Positions 59,301 through 63,642 of a stretch of DNA of 64,000 nucleotides are shown piece after piece. The DNA is from Dactylorhiza incarnata. Taxonomy: Eukaryota > Streptophyta > Magnoliopsida > Asparagales > Orchidaceae. The stretch covers positions 2,951,501 to 3,015,500 of the forward strand of contig JAWHQI010000266.1 in the NCBI GenBank assembly GCA_033032865.1. Reading direction: 5' to 3'. The position numbers and the translations under genes were made by a program. Under the pieces are notes generated by a model. The model was not told the DNA's origin, made no database searches, and worked only from the letters and a program-made list of their open reading frames with translations. Each line of letters begins with the position of its first letter. Positions within the stretch are counted from its first letter, which is position 1.

Positions 59301-62300
59301 TGAACCCATCCTAAGTAAAATTTGCCGATCCAGCTCGTCAAGCTCACTACTCGCGATCTCCGCCTGATATCCGTTTGTGAACTCCATTGTCGCAGAGCTC
59401 GCCGATCCAGCTCGTCAAAGATCACCGTCTCCCAGTGCACGCCTCAACTAGGTCGCGCTGATCCTGTAACGATGACATCATCCTGTATGAGCTTTCCATA
59501 CTCATCTTTGCGAGATCCTCTCTCCAAATTGCGATAGATTAAAGCATCCAAAACATTTGCGAGACTTCCTGCCGCAAGTCCTCACTTCAATCAAGCTAGC
59601 TCCAACGAACTCACCAACAAATTCTTGCAGCGAGCTTGCTCTTTCTTGCCTTAAACTATGGCCACTCCACCGCTCGCTCCTACTCACACTCTCATTTCTA
59701 GTGCATCTGTAAGTCTTAGGACATCTTCTAAATCACATGGTCCAAATTATCTCGATTGTTGTCTTCTTCTCATTTCTTTTGCGCTCTCAACGCAAACAAT
59801 ATCATCTCATTGACGCTCCTCCTGACCCCACATTTCTTGTTTATGCCGATTGAGATGCTAATGACGCTCTTCTTCACATCTGACTTGCAAATAGTCTTTC
59901 TGATGCATGTTTGCCCATCATTCGTCATGATGACATTGTGAAGACAATGCGAGATCATCTTGCTGCCCTGTACTTCAAGGGTACCAAAACCTCTCGCATC
60001 TACACCCTCTATTCAGATTTATTCGCTTGACTAACACTCTCTCCTGAAGTTGCATATCGGGAAGTTCAATCTCTCGATGCAGAACTTCTCCAGCATCAAT
60101 CCTTTTCTGCACCACTCAGCAAAAATATTTTCACGATCTCCTTGTGTTTTGTTATCTTCTTCATCTTCTAGATTCCTACGCGATGATACGCCAACAGATC
60201 TTAGGAGAACCTGACACTCTCACCTTGGATGCATTAGCCACTCGTATCACTGCTACTACTAACCTTCTTCAAAATGCCTCTTCCCCATTTTCAATGTGTT
60301 AAAGGCCAAGACTGAAAGTCCATTATGGGGTATATTGTACATTTTTTCTTTCTTGTATTTAGTCTCACATCTTCTATTGTAATTTCTTCCTCCTCTTTTA
60401 CTCTATATAAAGAGAGAAGCTCTCATGTAATAAGTTAGATAATTTGTAATAATATTGATTTATATTTCAAACTTTCACATGATCTGAGAGAGAGGAGAAA
60501 TCACTCGCTGCTCTCCTTTCGCATGAATACTCCCGAAATCTTTCCGGTTTCGCGTGAACACTCCCGACCTCACACGAAAGCTCCTGCTTTTCCTCTCCCA
60601 TGAACAAATCAATCCTGTGTTATCACGACCCCAAGAAATCCTTAGCGTTTGCAGTGCTGTTCATCCCGTGAGCTCGCCATCCTCTTTTTGCTCACTGGTC
60701 GTTATCGACGACCACATCAGTACCCCTCTACGATATATATTTATAGGCCCTTCCACTGCGACCTCCCGCGAGAAGTCTCCGCCTGCGAACTCCATTGTCG
60801 CAGTGCTCGCTGATCCAACTCGTCAAGCTCGCGTGAACCCATCCCAAGTAAAATTCGTCGATCCAGCTAACCTCCTGCGATCTCCGCCTGATAGCCGTCT
60901 GTGAACTCCATTGTCACAGAGCACGCCGATCCAGCTCATCAAAGATCGCCGCCTCCCAGAGCTCGTCTCATCCTGGTCGTGCCCATCCTGTGACATCGAC
61001 CTCATCCTGTATGAGCTTGCCAAACTCATCTTTGTGAGATCCTCTCTCCAAACGGCGATTGATCAAAGTGTCTGTTTGCAAGACTTCCTGTCGCGAGTCC
61101 TCACTCCAATCAAGCTATCTCCAGTGAACTCACTCGCGAATTCTTGTTGCGAGCTCTCCGCTCTCGCTTGCCTTAAAATATGGCCACTCCACCGCTCGCT
61201 CCTACTCGCACACTCATTTCTAGTGCATCTGTAAGTCACGAGACACCATCTAAATTAACTGGACCAAATTATCCCGATTGGAGTGTCTCCTTCGTATTTA
61301 TTTTGTGCTCTCAACGCAAACGACATCATCTCATTGACACTCCTCCTGACCCATCGTATCTTGTCTATGCAGATTGGGACGCCAATGATGCTCTTGTTCG
61401 CACCTAGTTTGTAAATAGTCTTTCTAATGCACGTTTGCCCATCATCCATCATGATGACACTGTGAAGGCAATGTGAGATCATCTTGCTTCCCTGCACTCC
61501 AACGGTGCCAAAACCTCTGGCATCTACATCCTCTATTCTCTTGACCAATACTCTCTTCTGAAGCTGCATATCAGGAAGTTCAATCTCTCGATGTTGAACT
61601 TCTCTAGCATCAACCCTTTTTTGCGCCACTCAGCAAAAACATTTTCAGGATCTCCTTGTGGTTTTTTATCTTCTCCGCATTCTAGATTCCTGCGAGATGA
61701 TACGCCAACAGATCTTAGGAGAACCTAACACTCCCACCTTGGATGCAACCGCCACTCGCGTCACTGCGGTTACTAACCTTATGCATCGATCTCTAGATGT
61801 ACTTGAGCGTATTTTTTGAAGGAATGTTCTGAACTTTTTTTGTTTTCTTAAAATTTTATAATGCCTGCCCGAACTAAAAATGTGCGCCTGAACCAAAAAT
61901 GTGCGCTTGGGCGAAGAATGCGCGCCCATGCTGAAAAAGCGTGCCCAGGCCGAAAAAGTGCTCCCGGGCTAAAAATGCGCGCCCGAGCTTAAAATGCGGG
62001 CCCGGGTGGAAAATGCGCGCCCAGATGGAAAATGTGTGCCCGGATGGAAAATGCGCGCTCGGGATGAGAATGCGCGCTCGGGACGAGAATGCGTGGTTCG
62101 GCGAAAAATGCGCGCCCGGGCCGAAAATGCGCGCCCGGACCGAAAAATGCGCGCCCGTCTGAAAATGCGTGTCCGGTCCGAAAATGCGTGCCTGGGCCGA
62201 AAAATGCACGCCCTGGCCGAAAATGCGCGCCCAGGCCGAAAATGCGCACCAGGGCCAAAAATGCGCGCCCGGGCGAAAATGCTTACTCGGGTTAAAATGT

Positions 62301-63415
62301 GCACTCGGTCGGAAAAATGCTTGCCAGCACTAAAAATGCGCGCCTGAGTGGAAAATGCGCGCCGGGCGGAAAAATGCACGCGCGGGCCGAAAATGCGTGC
62401 CATAGCCAAAAATGTGTGCCTGAGCAGAAAATGGATTGTCGGGAGAAAGACTAGGGTTTCCGCAATGTTGTCAAACTGGATCAGGATGAGGAAAACGTTT
62501 CTGAAGTGTCAACTTTGTGTCAAGATGAGAAAATACTTTCCGAAAATGTTGAAAAGTAGGAGACCCGTGACTTTTCAAAAAGAAGAGAAAATGTTGTTTT
62601 GAGTGGTAGCTTTTCCAACCGATAGACTTTCCAAACAGTTTGTAATGTGCGGTAGCATTTTTCAGAAAACGAAATGGAGCTAAAAAGCCCTCCGAGACAG
62701 GCCCTTAATCATTAATGAAAATTTTGATCACATCGAAGTTTGATGTCACTCAACTTGACTATTTTGGCTGATGTTTTACTTTGGACATTGCTGTTTTCTT
62801 TGACGATCCTTTTCAATATTGGCTTATATTAAACATCATCAACTTCTTGTAGTGTGCTTTAGGACTCACATAGCCTAATTTCTATTTCGTATTTTTTCTC
62901 TCTGTTGTTTACTTGTATTCATTTAATTGATTTTTTTCATGCAGCTTGGTTTCGATGCTGTATTCTTTGCAAGGATTGACTACCAGGACAGTAAAAAACG
63001 TTTTGTGGACAAATCTCTTGAAGTTATATGGCGTGGTTCAAGAACTTTCGGCTCCTACTCCCAGGTTCTTAGATTTCTATACCTGGGTATATTTGTTTTG
63101 AGATATTTTGTTTATTGATGCAAACATTTGGAACTCCAGATTTTTGCGGGTGCTTTTCCTGGTCTTTACTACCCTCCAGGTGGATTTTATTTTGAAGTGT
63201 CTGGTTCGGACTCTCCTGTCCAGGTATGAAATTTTAGTTGTTTTCTGAGTTTTAATAGATGGGTTACCTTTCATAGATCTACCCTCACCACATGTACACA
63301 AAGAGCCCCTCTTTCATTCTTTGAGTTTTCGCAATGTTTCCAGGATGACCCTCTTCTTTATGACTACAATGTAAATGAGCGTGTAGATGATTTCATTGAT
63401 GCTGCTCTGGCTCAG
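5015..63415 (+). CDS. Alpha-mannosidase, GH38 lysosomal type (six internal exons, partial)
   Basis: This gene encodes a retaining exo-alpha-mannosidase that trims mannose from N-glycans in the vacuole or cell wall; plant GH38 enzymes of this type resemble animal lysosomal alpha-mannosidase. Exons are 5015-5098, 14996-15084, 15181-15355, 62945-63064, 63140-63223 and 63344-63415, 624 nt in total, joining without a stop into 208 codons. Motifs along the joined product include [42 protein letters not shown] (its Asp is the known GH38 nucleophile), [16 protein letters not shown] and YDYNVNERV, in the same order as in Arabidopsis homologues. The upstream exon with the zinc-binding His-Asp motif and the rest of the roughly 1000-residue protein lie outside the window. 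The introns are 9,897, 96, 47,589, 75 and 120 nt. Nothing in the exons suggests a pseudogene; whether the 47.6-kb intron is spliced is inferred from intact borders. Confidence 0.93.
5099..5676. other. Intron sequence 5' of copia element 1
   Basis: The intron starts at the GTATAA donor. I see no coding or repeat feature beyond AT-rich stretches, up to the CCCAC duplication at 5677-5681. Confidence 0.5.
5682..5884 (+). repeat. 5' LTR of copia element 1
   Basis: A 203-bp LTR with canonical TG...CA ends. A TATA-like CTATATAAG occurs about two thirds of the way in, suggesting the promoter. Confidence 0.9.
5885..5896 (+). other. Primer binding site (initiator Met tRNA)
   Basis: TGGTATCAGAGC abuts the 5' LTR, the usual complement of the initiator methionine tRNA 3' end in plant copia elements. 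Confidence 0.9.
6044..8801 (+). pseudogene. Copia element 1 pol remnant (integrase, RT, RNase H)
   Basis: The order is copia-type. The GAG-pre-integrase zinc region is at about 6128-6250 ([10 protein letters not shown]). The integrase core is at about 6265-6790 ([34 protein letters not shown]). Reverse transcriptase runs from about 7267 ([32 protein letters not shown]) to the YVDD motif at about 7800. The RNase H region runs from about 8298 (YSDADYAG) through [12 protein letters not shown] (8411) and [13 protein letters not shown] to the end near 8801. It is broken by frameshifts near 6447, 6795 and 7760 and by several stops (for example near 7708, 7957 and 8161). It cannot make a polyprotein. 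Confidence 0.88.
8772..8978 (+). repeat. 3' LTR of copia element 1
   Basis: A 207-bp direct repeat of 5682-5884 preceded by a purine-rich stretch (GCGGGAGAG). It is followed by the CCCAC target duplication. Confidence 0.9.
8984..10295. other. Intron sequence, no gene recognised
   Basis: AT-rich to about 9600, then mixed sequence with short open frames on both strands that match nothing I recognise. No terminal repeats were found. Confidence 0.45.
10296..10652. repeat. 16-bp GC-rich minisatellite, about 22 copies
   Basis: Tandem units of CTTGCGGCGGCGTTGC, nearly uniform with a few point variants. Because 16 is not a multiple of 3, every frame on each strand encodes the same 16-residue repeat, which explains the overlapping long open frames here. 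They are not genes. Confidence 0.93.
10940..11777 (-). repeat. Probable 3' LTR of truncated gypsy element (far end uncertain)
   Basis: On the minus strand this starts TGTACAACCCCGTA, the same start as the LTRs of the 15895-24507 element. It shares with them a GTGGAGGTCCCACC...CCC-AGAAG-like block and a GGTCTATTT(A/G)TAG block, so it appears to be a diverged LTR of a related gypsy family. G-runs lie at about 11440-11453 and 11579-11589. The 10940 end is a guess; the 11777 end is sharp because pol coding stops there. Confidence 0.55.
11778..13050 (-). pseudogene. Ty3/gypsy (Tekay/Del-like) RT and partial RNase H remnant
   Basis: Read from 13050 down: the linker before RT ([14 protein letters not shown], [11 protein letters not shown]), RT ([68 protein letters not shown]), then the [11 protein letters not shown] catalytic motif, [10 protein letters not shown], and the start of RNase H ([24 protein letters not shown]). 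Lesions are a TAG near 12842, a frameshift near 12430, and a TGA near 12163. RNase H is cut off at about 11778, exactly where LTR-like sequence begins; the rest of RNase H and the integrase are missing. Confidence 0.9.
13051..13719. other. AT-rich intron with diverged ATATCGG-type repeat
   Basis: The stretch 13440-13560 has repeated AATATC(A/G)GATGTC motifs resembling the interior of the hAT-type MITE at 3385-4008, and 14660-14840 resembles its other half. This may be a decayed, interrupted relative. No terminal repeats were seen. Confidence 0.35.
13720..14400 (+). other. Possible retroelement 3' end, unrecognised coding remnant
   Basis: A Pro/Ser/Thr-rich open stretch (13734-14024) leads into a frame ending in [13 protein letters not shown] (about 14083-14121), then GAGGGGAGTGTTGATACAG. 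The phrase resembles the last residues of some plant gypsy polyproteins, and the purine run before TGTTGATA resembles a polypurine tract and LTR start. I did not find a second LTR or target duplication, so this is tentative. Confidence 0.35.
14401..14995. other. AT-rich intron before exon B
   Basis: No gene seen. Open frames antisense to exon B and exon C in this neighbourhood are shadows of the exons. Confidence 0.5.
14996..15084 (+). CDS. Alpha-mannosidase exon B
   Basis: This exon is 89 nt, starting in phase 0 after ...CTGTAG and ending two bases into a codon before GTATGA at 15085. It encodes [10 protein letters not shown] through DSGQLEF and completes a codon with the next exon to give the conserved Ile of INGG. 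It is separated from exon A by 9.9 kb of transposon-rich intron. Confidence 0.9.
15181..15355 (+). CDS. Alpha-mannosidase exon C with catalytic nucleophile
   Basis: This exon is 175 nt: one base that completes the previous codon, then 58 codons. The acceptor is TTGGTGCAG before 15181 and the donor is GTATCA at 15356. It encodes [26 protein letters not shown] and [20 protein letters not shown]. The Asp of IDPFGHS is the nucleophile in characterised GH38 enzymes. The final codon GAG is followed by the 47.6-kb intron. Confidence 0.93.
15356..15889. other. Start of the 47.6-kb intron
   Basis: Begins with the GTATCA donor. It contains no recognisable element up to the ATTAA duplication at 15890-15894. 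Confidence 0.5.
15895..18022 (-). repeat. 3' LTR of the 8.6-kb gypsy-derived element
   Basis: A 2,128-bp LTR, starting TGTTGAAACCG and ending GGTTGTACA on the + strand. It includes a 41-bp minisatellite at 17185-17650. Confidence 0.9.
17185..17650. repeat. 41-bp minisatellite inside LTR, about 11 copies
   Basis: The unit is CGGCCACGGGAGAGGAGCTC plus CCGGCCGGATCT(T/C)GCCT(T/C)GG(A/T). Two subtypes (ending TTGCCTTGGAC or CTCGCCTCGGTC) are mixed along the array. A period of 41, not a multiple of 3, gives long open frames in several frames; these are not genes. Confidence 0.92.
18023..18040 (-). other. Polypurine tract of the gypsy-derived element
   Basis: On the minus strand AAAGAGCGGGGATTG directly precedes TGTACAACCCC, the start of the LTR. 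This supports minus orientation. Confidence 0.6.
18680..19545. repeat. 96-bp minisatellite, about 8 to 9 copies
   Basis: Tandem units of exactly 96 bp through the core (the GTCACCTTGCC phrase recurs at 18775, 18871, 18967, 19063, 19159 and 19255); later copies replace AAAACTTGTCACC with ACATATACCACC. Since 96 is divisible by 3, the array stays open on both strands (for example a repeat containing [21 protein letters not shown]). No start, signal or homologue supports a protein. Confidence 0.92.
19621..19760 (-). pseudogene. Gypsy integrase C-terminal fragment
   Basis: The minus strand encodes [29 protein letters not shown], and a terminal LKRFYP followed by TAA at 19621-19623. This matches the end of plant gypsy pol proteins (NWEGPY...V...GAY.L...YYP). 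An in-frame TAG precedes it. Its orientation agrees with the flanking LTRs, so it is the one clear pol relic of this element. Confidence 0.75.
20280..21395 (+). pseudogene. Opposite-strand Ty3/gypsy RT, RNase H and integrase remnant
   Basis: A heavily decayed + strand gypsy pol. An RT tail at about 20290-20460 ([16 protein letters not shown]) is followed by RNase H at 20504-20920 ([40 protein letters not shown]). The integrase zinc finger region is at about 21110-21250 ([11 protein letters not shown]) and a piece of the core at 21275-21385 ([20 protein letters not shown]). Numerous stops and shifts are present. It is antisense to the LTR element that contains it, so it came from another insertion or recombination. 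Confidence 0.8.
21396..22030. other. Internal sequence, unrecognised
   Basis: No domain recognised. A short open frame on the + strand (21717-21995) has no features I can place. Confidence 0.4.
22035..22391 (-). pseudogene. Gag N-terminal fragment and leader of gypsy-derived element
   Basis: Immediately inside the right LTR on the minus strand, TGGTGCGGTGAGCG (about 22377-22390) occupies the primer-binding-site position but does not match initiator Met tRNA. An ATG at 22337 opens a frame with an acidic start ([10 protein letters not shown]) and [11 protein letters not shown], plausible for a plant gypsy gag N terminus. It stops at 22035 after about 100 codons and the rest of gag is missing. 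Confidence 0.5.
22392..24507 (-). repeat. 5' LTR of the 8.6-kb gypsy-derived element
   Basis: A 2,116-bp direct repeat of 15895-18022. The 12-bp length difference is explained by one shortened unit of the internal 41-bp minisatellite near 23800. Confidence 0.9.
23680..24132. repeat. 41-bp minisatellite in the second LTR copy
   Basis: Same units and subtypes as 17185-17650, one unit carrying an internal 12-bp deletion around 23801-23815. The antisense and sense open frames through it are products of the period, not genes. Confidence 0.92.
24513..27678. other. Unresolved repetitive intron sequence
   Basis: No pol or gag domain seen. A GATGAGGGGGAGGCTGAATAGAG motif near 24790, and two similar segments (TTTATAGAGATTTCCCAAAATCAGGTAC near 24910 and TTTATAGAGGTTTCCTAATGAATCTGGGTAC near 25916, both followed by sequence ending in GAGTCTTTT), resemble the LTR regions of SIRE-type copia elements. 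They may be two diverged LTR pieces. The ends could not be fixed. Confidence 0.4.
27684..29588 (-). mobile_element. Probable solo LTR of a Ty3/gypsy element
   Basis: On the minus strand the segment starts TGTAACAACCC and ends GGGTCGTGACA, end sequences typical of several plant gypsy LTRs. A TATA-like TTATTATTATAAG lies near the start and a GC-rich leader-like stretch follows (29250-29460). Flanking pentamers are CAAAT and AAAAT, one mismatch. No internal domain adjoins either side and no second copy occurs in the window, so a solo LTR from recombination is likely. Confidence 0.6.
29680..29949 (-). pseudogene. Unrecognised small coding remnant (module 1)
   Basis: The minus strand encodes [22 protein letters not shown] and, after a frameshift, [27 protein letters not shown] and a terminal [10 protein letters not shown] before a stop. 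A related copy of the first part is at 58527-58626 (there with a Met before DSIKSMVY). I do not recognise the family. It could be part of a SIRE-type gag or a captured host exon. It is interrupted by the copia 2 LTR at 29950. Confidence 0.45.
29950..30085 (-). repeat. 3' LTR of copia element 2 with AG...CT ends
   Basis: On the minus strand, after the purine tract TAATGGGGAG, the LTR begins AGTTGTAATTAAGG and ends GCTTTCTACT (136 bp). The end matches that of the copia 3 LTR (GCTTTCCACT), which is fixed by its target duplication. The far boundary here rests on that similarity only. Confidence 0.6.
30093..32835 (-). pseudogene. Copia element 2 pol, 3' part (integrase to RNase H)
   Basis: Read from 32835 down: the middle of the integrase ([24 protein letters not shown] at about 32420-32490, LPKSYWGD), the integrase tail ([24 protein letters not shown]), RT ([35 protein letters not shown] at about 31370), [12 protein letters not shown] (the YVDD site reads YMDD, about 31040), and RNase H ([46 protein letters not shown], ending 30093). 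Many frameshifts and stops; not functional. Confidence 0.88.
32836..34093 (-). repeat. 3' LTR of the 32836-43208 gypsy element
   Basis: A 1,258-bp LTR. Short open frames within it (33130-33835) are incidental; the same sequence recurs at 42240-43208. Confidence 0.9.
34094..34592 (-). pseudogene. Gypsy integrase C-terminal remnant
   Basis: The minus strand encodes a stretch like the region after the gypsy integrase core: [40 protein letters not shown], then [11 protein letters not shown]. The GDWV...L/FRKxRF...GPF pattern is typical of gypsy proteins near the integrase end. It runs into the 3' LTR. Confidence 0.7.
34597..36599 (-). pseudogene. Gypsy gag-protease with deleted RT, fused to integrase tail
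   Basis: The gag start at 36599 ([20 protein letters not shown]) is followed, after stops and a frame change, by the gag core ([21 protein letters not shown]). A CCHC knuckle [14 protein letters not shown] and the protease motif [12 protein letters not shown] follow. In the 34597-36051 frame, the protease region then runs directly into an integrase-like end ([18 protein letters not shown], compare the family's H-P-Q-T-D-G-Q-T-E-V block). RT and RNase H are absent. A short duplication [10 protein letters not shown] occurs twice before the protease. Confidence 0.85.
36853..36887. repeat. (AT)n microsatellite
   Basis: A run of TA dinucleotides between gag and the primer binding site of the gypsy element. 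Confidence 0.85.
36933..36944 (-). other. Primer binding site of the gypsy element
   Basis: The minus strand reads TGGTATCAGAGC three bases after the LTR end ...TACATCA, complementary to initiator Met tRNA. Confidence 0.9.
37243..37373 (+). repeat. 5' LTR of copia element 3
   Basis: 131 bp, AGT...ACT terminal inverted repeat. Contains an inverted pair of G-box motifs and a TATA-like stretch. Confidence 0.9.
37282..37301. promoter_or_regulatory. Palindromic double G-box in copia LTR
   Basis: ACACGTGA TATG TCACGTGT is a perfect inverted repeat holding two CACGTG cores, the binding motif of plant bHLH/bZIP factors, followed by a CTATATATG TATA-like box near 37309. It is repeated in the 3' LTR (about 42143-42162). 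Regulatory function is inferred. Confidence 0.55.
37799..42109 (+). pseudogene. Copia element 3 gag-pol, three lesions
   Basis: From the ATG at 37799 the order is gag ([25 protein letters not shown]), a CCHC knuckle ([14 protein letters not shown]), protease ([13 protein letters not shown]), the GAG-pre-integrase block (WHQRLGHPS), integrase ([46 protein letters not shown]), RT ([45 protein letters not shown]) and RNase H ([47 protein letters not shown]). The frame is broken by a shift near 40490, a TAG at 40795-40797 in the codon before ETFAPVAKM, and an extra A in an A run near 41195. The start at 37799 is preferred over 37778 because the leader lies upstream. It is recently dead or moved in trans. 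Confidence 0.9.
42104..42234 (+). repeat. 3' LTR of copia element 3
   Basis: 131 bp, one visible difference from the 5' LTR (CTTTGCACT versus CTTTCCACT). Confidence 0.9.
43214..45193 (-). pseudogene. Copia element 2 pol, 5' part with tandem duplication
   Basis: Two tandem copies of the protease to mid-integrase region. The copy at 45193-43831 has [16 protein letters not shown] (about 45040), the pre-integrase part and the integrase start to about 43853. The second copy begins again near 43825 ([16 protein letters not shown] at about 43640) and continues across the gypsy insertion into 32835. The protease motif reads NSG rather than DSG in both copies, so the active-site Asp is changed. Frameshifts are frequent. 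Confidence 0.82.
44245..44273. repeat. 29-base poly-C run followed by (CA)n
   Basis: A run of 29 C, then CACACACACACTCACAC, at the place where the minus strand should encode the integrase DNGGEY segment. The duplicate copy near 32497-32515 has a shorter, interrupted C run at the same site. Confidence 0.85.
45555..45673 (-). repeat. 3' LTR of copia element 4
   Basis: 119 bp, TGTTGGCTTAGGG...CCTAACA on the + strand, identical to 50467-50585. Confidence 0.93.
45681..49929 (-). pseudogene. Copia element 4 gag-pol, one frameshift in gag
   Basis: Gag starts at the ATG at 49929 ([10 protein letters not shown]) and continues [20 protein letters not shown] to SWLINSM near 49660. There the frame shifts, and a frame open for about 1,300 codons carries the rest to 45681. 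Domains: CCHC knuckle [14 protein letters not shown], protease [13 protein letters not shown], the pre-integrase HRRLGHPS, integrase ([44 protein letters not shown]), RT ([37 protein letters not shown]), RNase H ([45 protein letters not shown]). All catalytic residues I can check are present. One frameshift is the only lesion seen; it could also be a sequencing error. Confidence 0.92.
50467..50585 (-). repeat. 5' LTR of copia element 4
   Basis: 119 bp, identical to 45555-45673. It contains TTATATAAAGGGG on the minus strand as a likely TATA box. Confidence 0.93.
51295..53100. other. SIRE-type element region between pol and 3' LTR
   Basis: About 1.8 kb of AT-rich sequence between RNase H and the polypurine tract. 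Some SIRE-lineage elements carry an env-like frame here; no open frame longer than about 75 codons and no membrane segment was seen. I call it non-coding. Confidence 0.6.
53116..54530 (-). pseudogene. SIRE-type RT and RNase H remnant
   Basis: RT from 54523 ([65 protein letters not shown]), then in another frame [10 protein letters not shown] (about 54040), [25 protein letters not shown]. RNase H ends near 53116 ([36 protein letters not shown]). It is broken by a frame change near 54090 and stops around 53600-53380. Confidence 0.88.
54602..54895 (-). pseudogene. SIRE-type integrase-RT linker
   Basis: An acidic linker ([19 protein letters not shown]) followed by [24 protein letters not shown], the known spacer just before copia RT in this lineage (H-P-x-x-x-V-I-G-D-x-x-x-G-V-x-T-R-S). 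Confidence 0.8.
55131..56165 (-). pseudogene. SIRE-type protease and integrase fragment
   Basis: The protease motif [14 protein letters not shown] opens the frame, followed by [18 protein letters not shown] sequence, [10 protein letters not shown], the pre-integrase [19 protein letters not shown], and the integrase core ([51 protein letters not shown]). It ends at [15 protein letters not shown] with a stop, so the integrase C terminus continues in other frames. One long frame of 344 codons survives. Confidence 0.88.
56241..56924 (-). pseudogene. SIRE-type gag, C-terminal part with zinc knuckle
   Basis: A coiled-coil, charged region from 56924 ([59 protein letters not shown]), then after a frame change a CCHC knuckle [14 protein letters not shown] near 56300. 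Long coiled-coil gag is usual in SIRE-type copia. The small LTR element inserts at 56925. Confidence 0.8.
56925..58526 (-). mobile_element. Small non-autonomous LTR element (TRIM-like), no coding
   Basis: LTRs 56925-57075 and 58377-58526 (151 and 150 bp, TGTTGGAAAGT...ATTCCAACA on the + strand). On the minus strand the primer binding site TGGTATCAAAGC (58365-58376) abuts the 5' LTR and CTAGAGGGGGAG precedes the 3' LTR. Flanking pentamers are AGCCT and AGCCG (one mismatch), and removing the element joins the SIRE gag frame. The 1.3-kb interior has no gag or pol. A second polypurine-like CAACACTCCCCCTC lies at about 57568. Confidence 0.88.
58527..58626 (-). pseudogene. SIRE-type gag fragment / module 2
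   Basis: The minus strand encodes [15 protein letters not shown], a stop, then VYTKPDIAA, which runs in frame into the gag coiled coil at 56924 once the small LTR element is removed. Its first part is related to the unrecognised remnant at 29680-29949. Confidence 0.55.
58627..58822. other. Unassigned AT-rich sequence
   Basis: Lies between the gag fragment and the first LTR of the tandem array. It ends CTTCAAAATGCCTCCTCCCCATTTTCAATG, which recurs before the second LTR at 60297. Confidence 0.5.
59658..60290 (+). pseudogene. Copia gag fragment, first unit
   Basis: Starts [17 protein letters not shown] at 59658 and includes GPNYLD near 59740, then decays by stops and frameshifts. No protease or later domain. 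It ends at the junction with ATGCCTCTTCCCC before the second LTR. Confidence 0.7.
61180..61800 (+). pseudogene. Copia gag fragment, second unit
   Basis: Starts [17 protein letters not shown] at 61180, then [16 protein letters not shown] and [22 protein letters not shown], the N-terminal block of a plant copia gag. A TAG follows at 61405 and the rest is broken. It parallels the first unit but is better preserved. Confidence 0.75.
61870..62430. repeat. About 20-bp minisatellite rich in GCGCGCCCGG
   Basis: Roughly 28 imperfect units of (G)AAAATGCGCGCCCGGGCC(G). The period of about 20 opens frames on both strands (a minus-strand repeat reading [13 protein letters not shown]); these are not genes. 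Variation between units is much higher than in the other three minisatellites. Confidence 0.88.
62431..62944. other. End of the 47.6-kb intron
   Basis: No element recognised. It ends in TTGATTTTTTTCATGCAG, a good acceptor for exon D. Confidence 0.55.
62945..63064 (+). CDS. Alpha-mannosidase exon D
   Basis: This exon is 120 nt (40 codons, phase 0 at both ends), preceded by a pyrimidine tract and CATGCAG and followed by GTTCTT. It encodes [15 protein letters not shown] and [12 protein letters not shown]. It continues directly from the ...LLGAE end of exon C, as in homologues, which fixes the size of the intervening intron at 47,589 nt. Confidence 0.92.
63140..63223 (+). CDS. Alpha-mannosidase exon E
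   Basis: This exon is 84 nt (28 codons, phase 0), following ACTCCAG and ending before GTATGA. It encodes [20 protein letters not shown] through DSPVQ, matching the proline/glycine-rich block after the WRGS motif in plant GH38 enzymes. The intron before it is only 75 nt. Confidence 0.9.
63344..63415 (+). CDS. Alpha-mannosidase exon F
   Basis: This exon is 72 nt (24 codons, phase 0), following TTTCCAG and ending before GTAAAC. It encodes [20 protein letters not shown]. The next expected exon (the NITRTNHIM/GTDF region of the family) is not reached before 64000; that intron is at least 585 nt and contains LINE sequence. Confidence 0.9.
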
Positions 63416-63642
63416 GTAAACATGGGATTTGCCCTTAGCTTTACTCCTTTGAATATCCATGCTGGCTGATGTCGAGTTGAGTTTTGGCTGGTTTACACAG
63501 TCTTTTTTGTCGAGCTTGACTTGAACTTGGGTCAAAATAAAACCATCTCTTGTCATGCCCACTCTACTCGAAATGATTCAATTTTGATTCAACCTAAAAT
63601 AAATTTAGAGTTGACTCAATTTATTTTAATTAATTAATTAGA

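Larger units (their letters stand above)
58823..61800 (+). mobile_element. Tandem copia array: LTR-gag-LTR-gag
   Basis: LTRs at 58823-59004 and 60297-60479 (TGTTAAAGCAC/TGTTAAAGGCC to CTCACA/TTCACA), each followed by a primer-binding-site-like TGATATGAGAGC/TGATCTGAGAGA and the same leader, then a copy of a gag start. No third LTR is found and the second unit ends near 61800. Both LTRs are preceded by the same ATGCCTC(C/T)TCCCCATTTTCAATG. This is an LTR-internal-LTR-internal order, as expected from recombination between LTRs. Confidence 0.78.

Noticed and set aside
61874..62409. Repeat-protein frames (AFF/GPGAHF type) on both strands
   Set aside because: By-product of the 20-bp GC-rich minisatellite.
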